A stretch of 64,000 bases of DNA from Microbacterium sp. SL75. Its GTDB lineage: Bacteria; Actinomycetota; Actinomycetes; Actinomycetales; Microbacteriaceae. The position numbers and the translations under genes were made by a program. Of this stretch, positions 1-6,496 are shown piece after piece; the stretch's first letter is position 1; each line of letters opens with the position of its first letter. The notes beneath the pieces are model-generated. The model saw only the letters and a program-made list of their open reading frames with translations, made no database searches and was not told the DNA's origin. The stretch covers positions 1,426,001 through 1,490,000 of the forward strand of contig NZ_CP113067.1 of the NCBI RefSeq assembly GCF_026625865.1, given 5' to 3'.

Positions 1-246
1 GGCTTCGACGGCGAGATCCTGCTCCTCGACGAGCCCCGCCGCGTGGTGCAGACGGAGCACATGACCGGCACCGATTACCCCGCGACGATCAATGACTTGT
101 CGCTGTACGAAGAGGACGGCGCGACCCTGGTGACCCTGCTGATCGAGTATCCGGATGCCGAGACCCGCGACGCCGTGCTGGCCACGGGCATGGTGGACGG
201 GATGGAGCAGAGCTTTCAGCGGATGGAGCGGGTCATCCTCGGGTGA
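1..246 (+). CDS. SRPBCC (AHSA1-type) family protein, C-terminal fragment
   Basis: The reading frame is open from the first base of the window, so the 5' end lies outside. The 81 visible residues carry the C-terminal pattern of START/SRPBCC ligand-binding-fold proteins of the AHSA1/YndB group: a strand ending in an acidic turn, a strand of the type TLVTLLIEY, then a final helix with GMVDGMEQSFQRM, where such proteins end. Function in this family is small-molecule or partner binding and cannot be resolved from the fragment. It ends at TGA 244-246 and is followed by a hairpin at about 298-324. Confidence 0.75.
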   Translation, partial: GFDGEILLLDEPRRVVQTEHMTGTDYPATINDLSLYEEDGATLVTLLIEYPDAETRDAVLATGMVDGMEQSFQRMERVILG

Positions 247-297
247 TCGGCGCGCGACGCCTGCAGATCGGCGGGTGGCCCCGAGAGAGGCCCTAGT

Positions 298-324
298 GGT
301 GCGGGGGTGAGTCTCCCGCGCACC
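298..324. terminator. Hairpin between convergent genes
   Basis: A stem begins GGTGCGGGG and is closed by CCCGCGCACC with one mismatch and a loop of about 7 nt. It lies about 50 bp after the SRPBCC stop and 85 bp beyond the end of the convergent fdhA gene. No clear T tract follows, so this is a weak terminator call based on position. Confidence 0.35.
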
Positions 325-410
325 GAAGCTCGCAGAACCGCGCGAATCTCGCAGGATCCGGGAGGAAGGCTGCGAGGAAGGGCCGGCTCTGCGCGCTCCG
401 GTGCGGGTGA

Positions 411-1628
411 TCAGCTCGTGATGTACCCGTTCGGGTTCAGCACGTACTTGCGCGGGGCGCCCTTGTCGAAGTCGGCGTAGCCCTGTGGGGCGTCGTCGAG
501 GCTGATGGGCGTGGCGTTGACGGCTTTCGCGATCTGTACCTTGTCGTGCAGGATCGCCATCATCAGCTGCCGGTTGTACTTCATCACCGGGCACTGACCG
601 GTCGTGAACGACAGCGACTTCGCCCAGCCGAGGCCGAGTCGCAGCGACAGCGAACCGACCTTCGCGGCCTCGTCGACCCCGCCCGGGTCGCCGGTCACGT
701 ACAGACCCGGGATGCCGACCCCGCCGCCCGCCGCGGTCACGGTGAACAGCGAGTTGAGCACCGTCGCCGGGGCCTCGTGGCCCGCGTCGGACCCGTGGCC
801 GCGTGCCTCGAAGCCGACCGCGTCGACCGCGGCATCCACTTCGGGGACTCCGAGGATCTGCTCGATCTGTTCTCCGGGGTCGCCCTTCGACACGTCGACG
901 CTCTCGAACCCGAGCGAGCGCACCTGCGCCAGGCGCTCCGGGTTGAGGTCGCCGACGAGCACCGCGGCCGCGCCCAGCAGCTGCGCGCCGACGGCGGCGG
1001 CGATGCCCACCGGTCCCGCACCGGCGATGTACACCGTCGATCCGGGGCGGACGCCCGCGGTGTACGCGCCGTGGAAGCCCGTGGGGAAGATGTCGGACAG
1101 CATCGTGAGGTCGAGGATCTTCTCCAGCGCCTGCTCGCGGTCGGGGAACACCAGCAGGTTCCAATCGGCGTAGGGCACGAGCACGTACTCGGCCTGTCCG
1201 CCGACCCAGCCGCCCATGTCGACGTAGCCGTAGGCGCTGCCGGGGCGGTCGGGGTTCACGTTCAGGCAGATGCCGGTCTTGCCCTCCTTGCAGTTGCGGC
1301 AGCGGCCGCACGCGATGTTGAAGGGGACCGAGACGATGTCGCCGACCTTGACGAACTCGACGTCGGGTCCGACCTCGATCACCTCACCGGTGATCTCGTG
1401 ACCGAGCACGAGGCCGGCCGGAGCCGTGGTGCGCCCGCGCACCATGTGCTGGTCGGAGCCGCAGATGTTGGTGGAGACGGTGCGCAGGATCGCACCGTGG
1501 GGGACCTTGCGGCCCACATTCGCCGGGTTGACGCCCGGTCCGTCCTTCAGTTCGAACTCGGGGTAGGGAGTGTCGATGACTTCCACGACACCGGGCTCTT
1601 TGTACGCCACTGCCTTGTTGCCGGACAT
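411..1628 (-). CDS. fdhA: Glutathione-independent formaldehyde dehydrogenase (zinc-dependent ADH superfamily)
   Basis: The 405-residue product matches the long-chain zinc-ADH subgroup that oxidises formaldehyde to formate with NAD without added glutathione. Catalytic zinc ligands are visible at C56 (in NICGSDQH) and H77-E78 (LGHE); the structural zinc site is the four-cysteine loop C107, C110, C113, C121. The Rossmann motif GAGPVG lies near residue 193. Length agrees with Pseudomonas-type FdhA (about 400). The ATG at 1628 is preceded by GGAGAGGA at good spacing. It is monocistronic, presumably cytosolic detoxification. Other members of the family dismutate aldehydes, so substrate is inferred. 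Confidence 0.9.
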   Translation of the reverse strand: MSGNKAVAYKEPGVVEVIDTPYPEFELKDGPGVNPANVGRKVPHGAILRTVSTNICGSDQHMVRGRTTAPAGLVLGHEITGEVIEVGPDVEFVKVGDIVSVPFNIACGRCRNCKEGKTGICLNVNPDRPGSAYGYVDMGGWVGGQAEYVLVPYADWNLLVFPDREQALEKILDLTMLSDIFPTGFHGAYTAGVRPGSTVYIAGAGPVGIAAAVGAQLLGAAAVLVGDLNPERLAQVRSLGFESVDVSKGDPGEQIEQILGVPEVDAAVDAVGFEARGHGSDAGHEAPATVLNSLFTVTAAGGGVGIPGLYVTGDPGGVDEAAKVGSLSLRLGLGWAKSLSFTTGQCPVMKYNRQLMMAILHDKVQIAKAVNATPISLDDAPQGYADFDKGAPRKYVLNPNGYITS

Positions 1629-1825
1629 CTTCGTCCTCTCCGGCCGGGTCGTCCCGGCCTGATCGTGTCCCGCGGTGCGGGGGCCGCGGCCCCGTCCGAC
1701 GCGGCACTACCGGGTTCGGCGGTGAGAGACGCGAAGGATGCCCTCAGCCAAGACGTGGACGCCGGACGCGTCAAGGGATGGCGCGAGAAGCCGCCCGGTG
1801 CATCATGCGGCCGATGGTCGTTCGG

Positions 1826-2260
1826 TCAGGACGAGGGTGCCGCCCGCCGGACGGCCTCGCGGATGCGCTCCTCGACCTCGTCCGTCACCTCGACCACGGC
1901 GAACGAGACCGGCCACATCGGACCGTCGTCGAGCTGAGCGCTGTCGTCGAAGCTGACCGTTCCATATCGCGTCTTGAACTTCGAGGCCGGCTGGTAGAAC
2001 ACCACGACCTTCCCGTCCTTGGCATAGGCGGGGAAGCCGTAGAAGGTCTTGGGGTTCAGGTACCCCGCCTCTTCGAGCACGATCACGTGCAGGCGCTCCG
2101 CGACCGCGCGGTCGACGCCCTCCAGCTTCTCGATCGCCTCGAGGCAGGCTTCGTTCTCCTTCTGCAGCTTCGCCAGGCCCTTCAGGCCCTTCATCGCCCT
2201 CAGCTCCTCGGCGCGCTGCTTCATCGCCGCGCGTTCTTCTTCGCTGAATCCGGTGGCCAT
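1826..2260 (-). CDS. DUF1801-like / iron chaperone-fold small protein
   Basis: A 144-residue cytosolic protein. The N-terminal third is a charged helix (EEERAAMKQRAEELRAMKG), followed by a beta-rich part with Y/F-G-FPAYAKDGKVVVFYQPASKFKTRY arrangement, reminiscent of the DUF1801/YdhG fold where a small protein contains a GFPAY and a K-x-R-Y strand. The upstream in-frame codons to 2335 lack protein-like composition, so the ATG at 2260 is preferred. Function is unknown; family members have been suggested as iron-related or stress proteins, which is not testable from this sequence. It stands alone between fdhA and sufU. Confidence 0.7.
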   Translation of the reverse strand: MATGFSEEERAAMKQRAEELRAMKGLKGLAKLQKENEACLEAIEKLEGVDRAVAERLHVIVLEEAGYLNPKTFYGFPAYAKDGKVVVFYQPASKFKTRYGTVSFDDSAQLDDGPMWPVSFAVVEVTDEVEERIREAVRRAAPSS

Positions 2261-2408
2261 GGCATCCGCCTTCGTTGAGGTCTGACCGAAAGAGTAGCGC
2301 GCGTCAGGCCCGCGTATCCTCCGGGATTCGCGCAACCTCAGCTCGGATCGGTGGATGCCGGCTGACTTTGCGTGGATCGCTGAGGTGATGCCGCTCGCGG
2401 CGCCGCGC

Positions 2409-2864
2409 TCAGGCCTGCCGCAGCCCCTCTTCGAGCGCGACCCAGGCGAGCATCGCGCACTTCACGCGGGCCGTGAACTTCGAGACACCCGAGAGGGCGG
2501 CGGCGTCGGCGAAGGTCTCCTCGTCGAGGGGGATCTTGCCTCGCGAGCGCAGGGACTCACGGAACGACGCGATCAGCGCTTCGGCGTCGGCTCGCGGCAT
2601 CCCTTCGTCTCCGCCGTCTTCTTGCAGCAGAGCGACGAGCATCGACGCCGAGGCCTGCGAGATCGAGCAGCCGGCGCCCTCCCAGGTCACCGAGGCGATG
2701 CGATCACCCTCGACCGAGACGCGCAGCGTGATCTCGTCGCCGCAGATGGGGTTGCGCTGATGCACGGTGGCGCTGTGAGCGCCGGGCTCGGCGAGACCGA
2801 ACCCGCGTCGGTTCTTCGCGTGGTCGAGGATCAGCTCCTGGTACAGGGATTCGAGGCCGCTCAT
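2409..2864 (-). CDS. sufU: Fe-S cluster assembly scaffold / sulfur acceptor SufU
   Basis: A 151-residue IscU/SufU-fold protein. The conserved ligand residues are C41 and D43 (in NPICGDE), C66 (GAGCSISQASASM) and C136 (RVKCAML), the spacing of zinc-binding SufU that accepts persulfide sulfur from SufS in Gram-positive bacteria. It overlaps the stop of the upstream sufS gene by 4 bp (ATGA), so the two are translationally coupled. The remaining suf genes (sufBCD) are not in this window, so the pair is either a detached part of the pathway or a second copy. Confidence 0.93.
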   Translation of the reverse strand: MSGLESLYQELILDHAKNRRGFGLAEPGAHSATVHQRNPICGDEITLRVSVEGDRIASVTWEGAGCSISQASASMLVALLQEDGGDEGMPRADAEALIASFRESLRSRGKIPLDEETFADAAALSGVSKFTARVKCAMLAWVALEEGLRQA

Positions 2865-4102
2865 GCGCCCACCCCGAAGAAGCCGCGCACGCCCGAGACG
2901 GCGTCGAGCAAGGTGTCGATCTCGTCCTCGGTCGTGTGGATGGCCGCGCTCGCGCGGACCGACGCCGTCATGCCGAAGCGGCGGTGCAGCGGCTGAGCGC
3001 AGTGATGTCCCACGCGGACGGCGACCCCGCGCGAGTCGAGGAACTGACCCACGTCGTGGGCGTGGACCCCCTCGACCTCGAAGGCCTGCAGGGCGACCCG
3101 CTCCGCGGCATCCGTGTCTCCGAGAAGACGGATGCCGTCGATGGAGCGCAGCCCCTCGCGCAGGCGCTTCTCGAGCGTCGCTTCGTGGGCGTGTGCGGCC
3201 TCGAGGTCGTGCTGGCCGAGCCAGCGGACGGCGGCGGCGAGGGCGACGGCCTGCGACACCGGCTGCGTGCCGGCCTCGAAGCGCTGCGGCGCGGGCAGGT
3301 ACTCGGCCTTGTCGAGGGTGACGGTCGTGATCATCGACCCGCCGGTGGTGAAGGGCGGCAGGCTGTCGAGCACCTCGTCACGGCCCCAGAGCGCCCCGAT
3401 GCCGTACGGCCCGTAGATCTTGTGCCCCGAGAAGACGGCGAGATCGACCCCGGATGCCGGCAGGTCGAGGCGCAGGTGGGGAGCCGACTGGCACGCGTCG
3501 AGCACCGTCAGCGCGCCGACGCCGCGAGCCAGGGTCACGAGCTTCGCGACGGGGTTCACGATGCCGAGTACGTTCGACACGTGCGGGAAGGCGACGACCT
3601 TCGTGCGCTCGCCGATGAGTTCGGCCGCGGCGTGCAGGTCGAGCATGCCGTCGTCGAGCACCGGGATGTGCCGCAGACGCGCACCCGTTCGGGCGGCGAG
3701 TTCCTGCCAGGGGATGAGGTTGGCGTGATGCTCGGCCTCGGTCACGACGATCTCGTCGCCCTCGCGCAGGCGCCCGGCGTACCCCAGCGATCCCGCGACG
3801 AGGTTGAGGCCGGCGGTGGCGCCGCTCGTCCAGACCAGCTGCTCGGGCTCGGCGCCCACGAACTCGGCGACCGTGACGCGCGCGTCCTCGAACAGCTCGG
3901 TGGCCTCGGCGGCGAGGGTGTGCGCGCCGCGATGCACGGCCGAGTTGGCGGTTTCGAGGAAGTCGCGCTCGGCGTCGAGGACGGCGCGCGGCTTCTGGCT
4001 CGTCGCGCCGGAGTCGAGGTACACGAGGGGTCGGCCGTCGATCTCGGCCTGCAGGATCGGGAAGTCGGCGCGCACGGCGGCGACGTCGAAGGGGAGGGTC
4101 AC
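2861..4102 (-). CDS. sufS: Cysteine desulfurase SufS (class V aminotransferase fold)
   Basis: A 413-residue PLP enzyme that takes sulfur from cysteine and hands it to SufU for Fe-S cluster assembly. The PLP lysine is K228 in FSGHKIYGPYG, PLP-contacting residues include the EAEHHANLIPW segment near 122-132, and the catalytic cysteine is C367 in RVGHHCAQP, in the short loop typical of group II (SufS-type) desulfurases. The length is the family norm. The ATG at 4102 follows about 100 bp of intergenic DNA shared with the divergent gene at 4215, where a direct repeat suggests a regulator binding site. Confidence 0.95.
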   Translation of the reverse strand: MTLPFDVAAVRADFPILQAEIDGRPLVYLDSGATSQKPRAVLDAERDFLETANSAVHRGAHTLAAEATELFEDARVTVAEFVGAEPEQLVWTSGATAGLNLVAGSLGYAGRLREGDEIVVTEAEHHANLIPWQELAARTGARLRHIPVLDDGMLDLHAAAELIGERTKVVAFPHVSNVLGIVNPVAKLVTLARGVGALTVLDACQSAPHLRLDLPASGVDLAVFSGHKIYGPYGIGALWGRDEVLDSLPPFTTGGSMITTVTLDKAEYLPAPQRFEAGTQPVSQAVALAAAVRWLGQHDLEAAHAHEATLEKRLREGLRSIDGIRLLGDTDAAERVALQAFEVEGVHAHDVGQFLDSRGVAVRVGHHCAQPLHRRFGMTASVRASAAIHTTEDEIDTLLDAVSGVRGFFGVGA

Positions 4103-4157
4103 CCCTCCAGGCTACGTCGCATGGGGTGGTGGCGGATCGTGCAAAAAAGAAAAGAAG

Positions 4158-4188
4158 AAAGTACTTGCCTACTCGGAAAGTAGTTGCC
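4158..4188 (+). promoter_or_regulatory. 12-bp direct repeat, candidate operator of the membrane protein/wHTH pair
   Basis: AAAGTACTTGCC (4158-4169) recurs as AAAGTAGTTGCC (4177-4188), one mismatch, period 19 bp. The first copy includes the palindrome AAGTACTT. The pair ends about 26 bp before the ATG at 4215, in the sufS-4215 divergent spacer. Autoregulation by the wHTH protein encoded at 4643 is inferred from placement. Confidence 0.55.
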
Positions 4189-4214
4189 ATGATCGAGTCA
4201 ACGAAAGGATCGCC

Positions 4215-4646
4215 ATGGACCACACGCCCGCGATGACCGCGTCGGAAGCCCAACTGCTGCTCGATCGCGCCGACCGCCTCAGCCACGCCGCACACAACGC
4301 AACGCGGTGGCCGTACATCAGCTTCATCCTCGCGCTCGGGGTGGCGACCTCGATGGGCACCTTCGCGATGGCCGTCACGACCGGAGATACGTTCGGCCTC
4401 GCCTACGTGAGCTTGCTGGCCGTCGTATTCGCCCTCATCATCTTCTTCGTCGTCAGCATCCAGGGCCGCGCCGCCTTTGCTCGCGGCCGCCGCTGGACCG
4501 CCTACATCGCGAGCTGGTTCGCGTCGTACGCGCTCGCCCTGGCAGTCGTCATCTGGGCGCACGGCAACGTGCTGCTCGCGGCGCTGGCCTCGGGCCTCGT
4601 GCTCGTCGTCTCCCTGGTCTGCGCGGCGCGCGAGGCTCGGTCGTGA
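4215..4646 (+). CDS. Small four-helix membrane protein paired with a wHTH regulator
   Basis: A 143-residue protein with a soluble amphipathic N-terminus of about 35 residues and four predicted transmembrane helices (roughly 37-58, 64-84, 96-112, 115-135). The ATG at 4215 has GAAAGGA 6-7 nt upstream; the longer open frame towards 3804 runs antisense to sufS and is rejected. Its stop overlaps the GTG of the downstream winged-helix gene by 4 bp. Such membrane-protein/HTH pairs are common in actinobacteria, with the HTH repressing both genes; the biological role of the membrane partner is unknown. Confidence 0.8.
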   Translation: MDHTPAMTASEAQLLLDRADRLSHAAHNATRWPYISFILALGVATSMGTFAMAVTTGDTFGLAYVSLLAVVFALIIFFVVSIQGRAAFARGRRWTAYIASWFASYALALAVVIWAHGNVLLAALASGLVLVVSLVCAAREARS

Positions 4647-4954
4647 CCACGTCGACCCCGCATCCTCGGCACCGGCTCGACGAGCTGCTCCAGAACTCCG
4701 TGCGGTTCTCGATCCTCGCGGCCCTCGACCGGGCGGCCACGCTGAGTTTCAAGGAGGTTCGGGATGCCGTCGAGGTCACCGACTCCGCGCTGAGCAAGCA
4801 GGTCTCGACGCTCGAGGGCGCCGGCTACATCGCTGTGGGGAAGTCGTTCGCGGGCAAGATGCCCCGCACCTCGCTCACCCTGACGAAGGAGGGGCGAGCG
4901 GCGTGGAGGAGCCACCTCGACACGCTCCGCGAGATCGCGGGGACGTCGGTCTGA
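4643..4954 (+). CDS. Winged-helix transcriptional regulator (PF13601/MarR-like)
   Basis: A 103-residue compact regulator of the winged-helix DNA-binding group. The visible layout is: helix 1 LLQNSVRFSILAALDRA, helix 2 SFKEVRDAVEV, recognition helix SALSKQVSTLEGAGYI, then a wing with K-x-F-x-G-K-M-P-R-T-x-L-x-L-T. The GTG at 4643 overlaps the preceding TGA (GTGA), indicating translational coupling. No ligand domain is present. It probably represses its own two-gene operon through the repeat at 4158-4188; that is inference. A long inverted repeat follows at 4970-5020. Confidence 0.85.
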   Translation: MTTSTPHPRHRLDELLQNSVRFSILAALDRAATLSFKEVRDAVEVTDSALSKQVSTLEGAGYIAVGKSFAGKMPRTSLTLTKEGRAAWRSHLDTLREIAGTSV

Positions 4955-4969
4955 GCCGTTCGATCGTTC

Positions 4970-5020
4970 GACACCGCGTCTCACCGACTCCTCATGGACG
5001 AGTCGATGAGACGCGGTGTC
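4970..5020. repeat. Long inverted repeat, 21-bp arms (terminator or REP-like)
   Basis: The arm starting GACACCGCGTCTCA (4970-4990) is repeated inverted at 5000-5020 with a single mismatch, loop of 9 nt. It lies 15 bp after the wHTH stop. It can serve as a terminator, but there is no T tract and the length exceeds normal terminators, so a palindromic repeat element is equally possible. Confidence 0.7.
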
Positions 5021-5109
5021 GTGCGCGAAGAGTGAGGAAGCCGGACCGGACCGTTCGGAAACCGTGAGCACCCCGGGATCGCCCTCGCCGGGAGCGTAGA
5101 CCGGATGCC

Positions 5110-5586
5110 ATGACCCTCACGGCCCTGCTCCCCACCCTTCGATCCAGCATCCCGGCCCCCTTCGACGCGGCCGCCTGGCCCGCCGGCTCGACCCCCACGC
5201 TCGACGACGTCACCGTGCGGGCCGTGTCGGTCGGTCGTTTCGCCGACATCTGCGGAACGCCCTGCGTCTGCACGGGCCCCGCGGTGATCCCGGCGTCGGG
5301 CGGTGTGGCATCCGCGACGCTGTCGACGACCGTGGTGATCGCGACCGTGACGGATGCCGGCCCCGATACGCTGCGCCTCGATGCTTGCGTCGCCGGGCTC
5401 GAGGCCGTCTGGCGCGAGGCGCGGCTCATCGGCCGCGTGTCCCGCGCGTACGACGAGCCGTTCGCCGTCGTCGACGCGCACGGCGAGGAACCGTGCGGCG
5501 CGGTCGTGCTGCCCGGGGACGTCCGCGTGGGCGATCGCATCGCCTTTCCCTGCCCCGGATGCCACACCGTCGGCGAGGTCCGCTGA
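5110..5586 (+). CDS. Hypothetical protein with cysteine-rich C-terminal motif
   Basis: A 158-residue protein that I do not recognise. It has no signal peptide or membrane helix. Cysteines cluster as CGTPCVC near residue 48 and FPCPGC near residue 148, which could coordinate a metal. The central region alternates beta strands (TTVVIATVTD, RLIGRVSRAY), consistent with a small barrel. The ATG at 5110 fits coding bias; GGGAGCG upstream is a possible ribosome site. The TGA overlaps the ATG of a tiny downstream ORF at 5586. Function unknown. Confidence 0.55.
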   Translation: MTLTALLPTLRSSIPAPFDAAAWPAGSTPTLDDVTVRAVSVGRFADICGTPCVCTGPAVIPASGGVASATLSTTVVIATVTDAGPDTLRLDACVAGLEAVWREARLIGRVSRAYDEPFAVVDAHGEEPCGAVVLPGDVRVGDRIAFPCPGCHTVGEVR

Positions 5587-5690
5587 TGCTGCTGCACTCG
5601 ATCGTCTTCGCCTCCCGCTGCGCGCGGGTGCAGGCGGAGTTCCTGGCCGCGGAGGCCGAAGACGAGGCGGCCGACGAGCGTAACTCCTGA
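5586..5690 (+). CDS. Possible 34-residue small protein
   Basis: ATG at 5586 overlaps the preceding TGA (TGATG), the arrangement of translational coupling. The peptide has a short hydrophobic start (MLLHSIVFASRCARV) and an acidic tail (EAEDEAADERNS). The stop codon lies inside the left arm of the AACTCCTGA palindromic element, so the terminal residues derive from the repeat. No homology is recognised and it may be spurious. Confidence 0.3.
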   Translation: MLLHSIVFASRCARVQAEFLAAEAEDEAADERNS

Positions 5691-5801
5691 GTTTCGGGCC
5701 CGGCTCCTGTGGCAGCCGGCCCGGGCTCCGGTGTCGGCGCGTCTTTCCGACCGGGGGACAAGCCGCCGCGGCGCGAATCTCAGGAGTTCGGCACGCTCGC
5801 G
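5676..5801. repeat. AACTCCTGA-type long inverted repeat, copy 1
   Basis: The left arm has CGAGCG then TAACTCCTGAG then TTTCG (5676-5696). The right arm has CGAATCTCAGGAGTTCGG followed by CACGCTCG (5774-5799). The arms are complementary over about 20 positions with small gaps and enclose about 78 bp. It sits between the 5110/5586 genes and the convergent kdpE end. Two related copies are at 10430-10531 and 53121-53231. Confidence 0.7.
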
Positions 5802-5824
5802 GCGGTGGTCCCGCCCGGGCCCGC

Positions 5825-6496
5825 TCACACGACGAGCCGGTACCCCATCCCCTGCTCGGTGAGCAGGTGCACGGGCGCCGAGGGATCGACCTCGAGCTTC
5901 TTTCGCAGTTGCGACATGTACAGCCGCAGATAGCCCGAGTCGGCGACCTGTTCGCTCGCCCAGATCTCTTTGAGCAGGGTCTGGCGCGTCACGAGAGAAC
6001 CGGGGTTGCGGGCGAGGAACTCGAGCATGCGCCACTCGGTCGGCGTCAGGTGCACGCGTGCGCCTCCGCGCAGCACGGCCTTGGCCGACAGGTCGACCTC
6101 GACGTCGCCGAAGCGCACGACGGCATCGCCCGACGACGGCACTGAGCGCCGCGCGTGCACGCGCAGACGCGCCAGCAGTTCGTCGATCTGGAACGGCTTG
6201 GTGACGAAGTCGTCTGCCCCGGCGTCGAGCGCCTCGACCTTGTCGGCCGAGCCCGTGCGACCCGAGACGACGATGATGGGCGCCGTCGTCCACCCGCGCA
6301 GGGCGTGGATCACCTGCACGCCGTCGAGGTGCGGCATCCCGAGGTCGAGAAGGACGATGTCGGGGTGCGCCCCCGCGGCGAGGGTGACGGCCGCGGCACC
6401 GTCGGCCGCCGCCACCACGTCGTAGCCGTGCGCGGCCAGCGTGATGCGCAGGGCTCGCACGAGCTGCGGGTCGTCATCGGCGATGAGTACCTTCAC
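5825..6496 (-). CDS. kdpE: KdpE response regulator of the potassium-transport operon
   Basis: A 223-residue OmpR/PhoB-type regulator. The receiver domain has the acidic pocket D7-D8-D9, phospho-acceptor D51 (LLDLGMP) and the conserved lysine in VTKPFQ; the C-terminal winged helix contains LTPTEWRMLEFLARNPG and ends GYRLVV. It receives phosphate from KdpD and activates kdp transcription when K+ is scarce or osmolarity rises. Its ATG overlaps the kdpD stop by 4 bp. The gene is last in the kdp operon and faces the inverted repeat at 5676-5801. Confidence 0.95.
   Translation of the reverse strand: MKVLIADDDPQLVRALRITLAAHGYDVVAAADGAAAVTLAAGAHPDIVLLDLGMPHLDGVQVIHALRGWTTAPIIVVSGRTGSADKVEALDAGADDFVTKPFQIDELLARLRVHARRSVPSSGDAVVRFGDVEVDLSAKAVLRGGARVHLTPTEWRMLEFLARNPGSLVTRQTLLKEIWASEQVADSGYLRLYMSQLRKKLEVDPSAPVHLLTEQGMGYRLVV

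Noticed and set aside
5586..5690. Firm call of the 34-codon ORF as a gene
   Set aside because: Retained only at low confidence because its end lies in a repeat arm and no conservation can be shown here.
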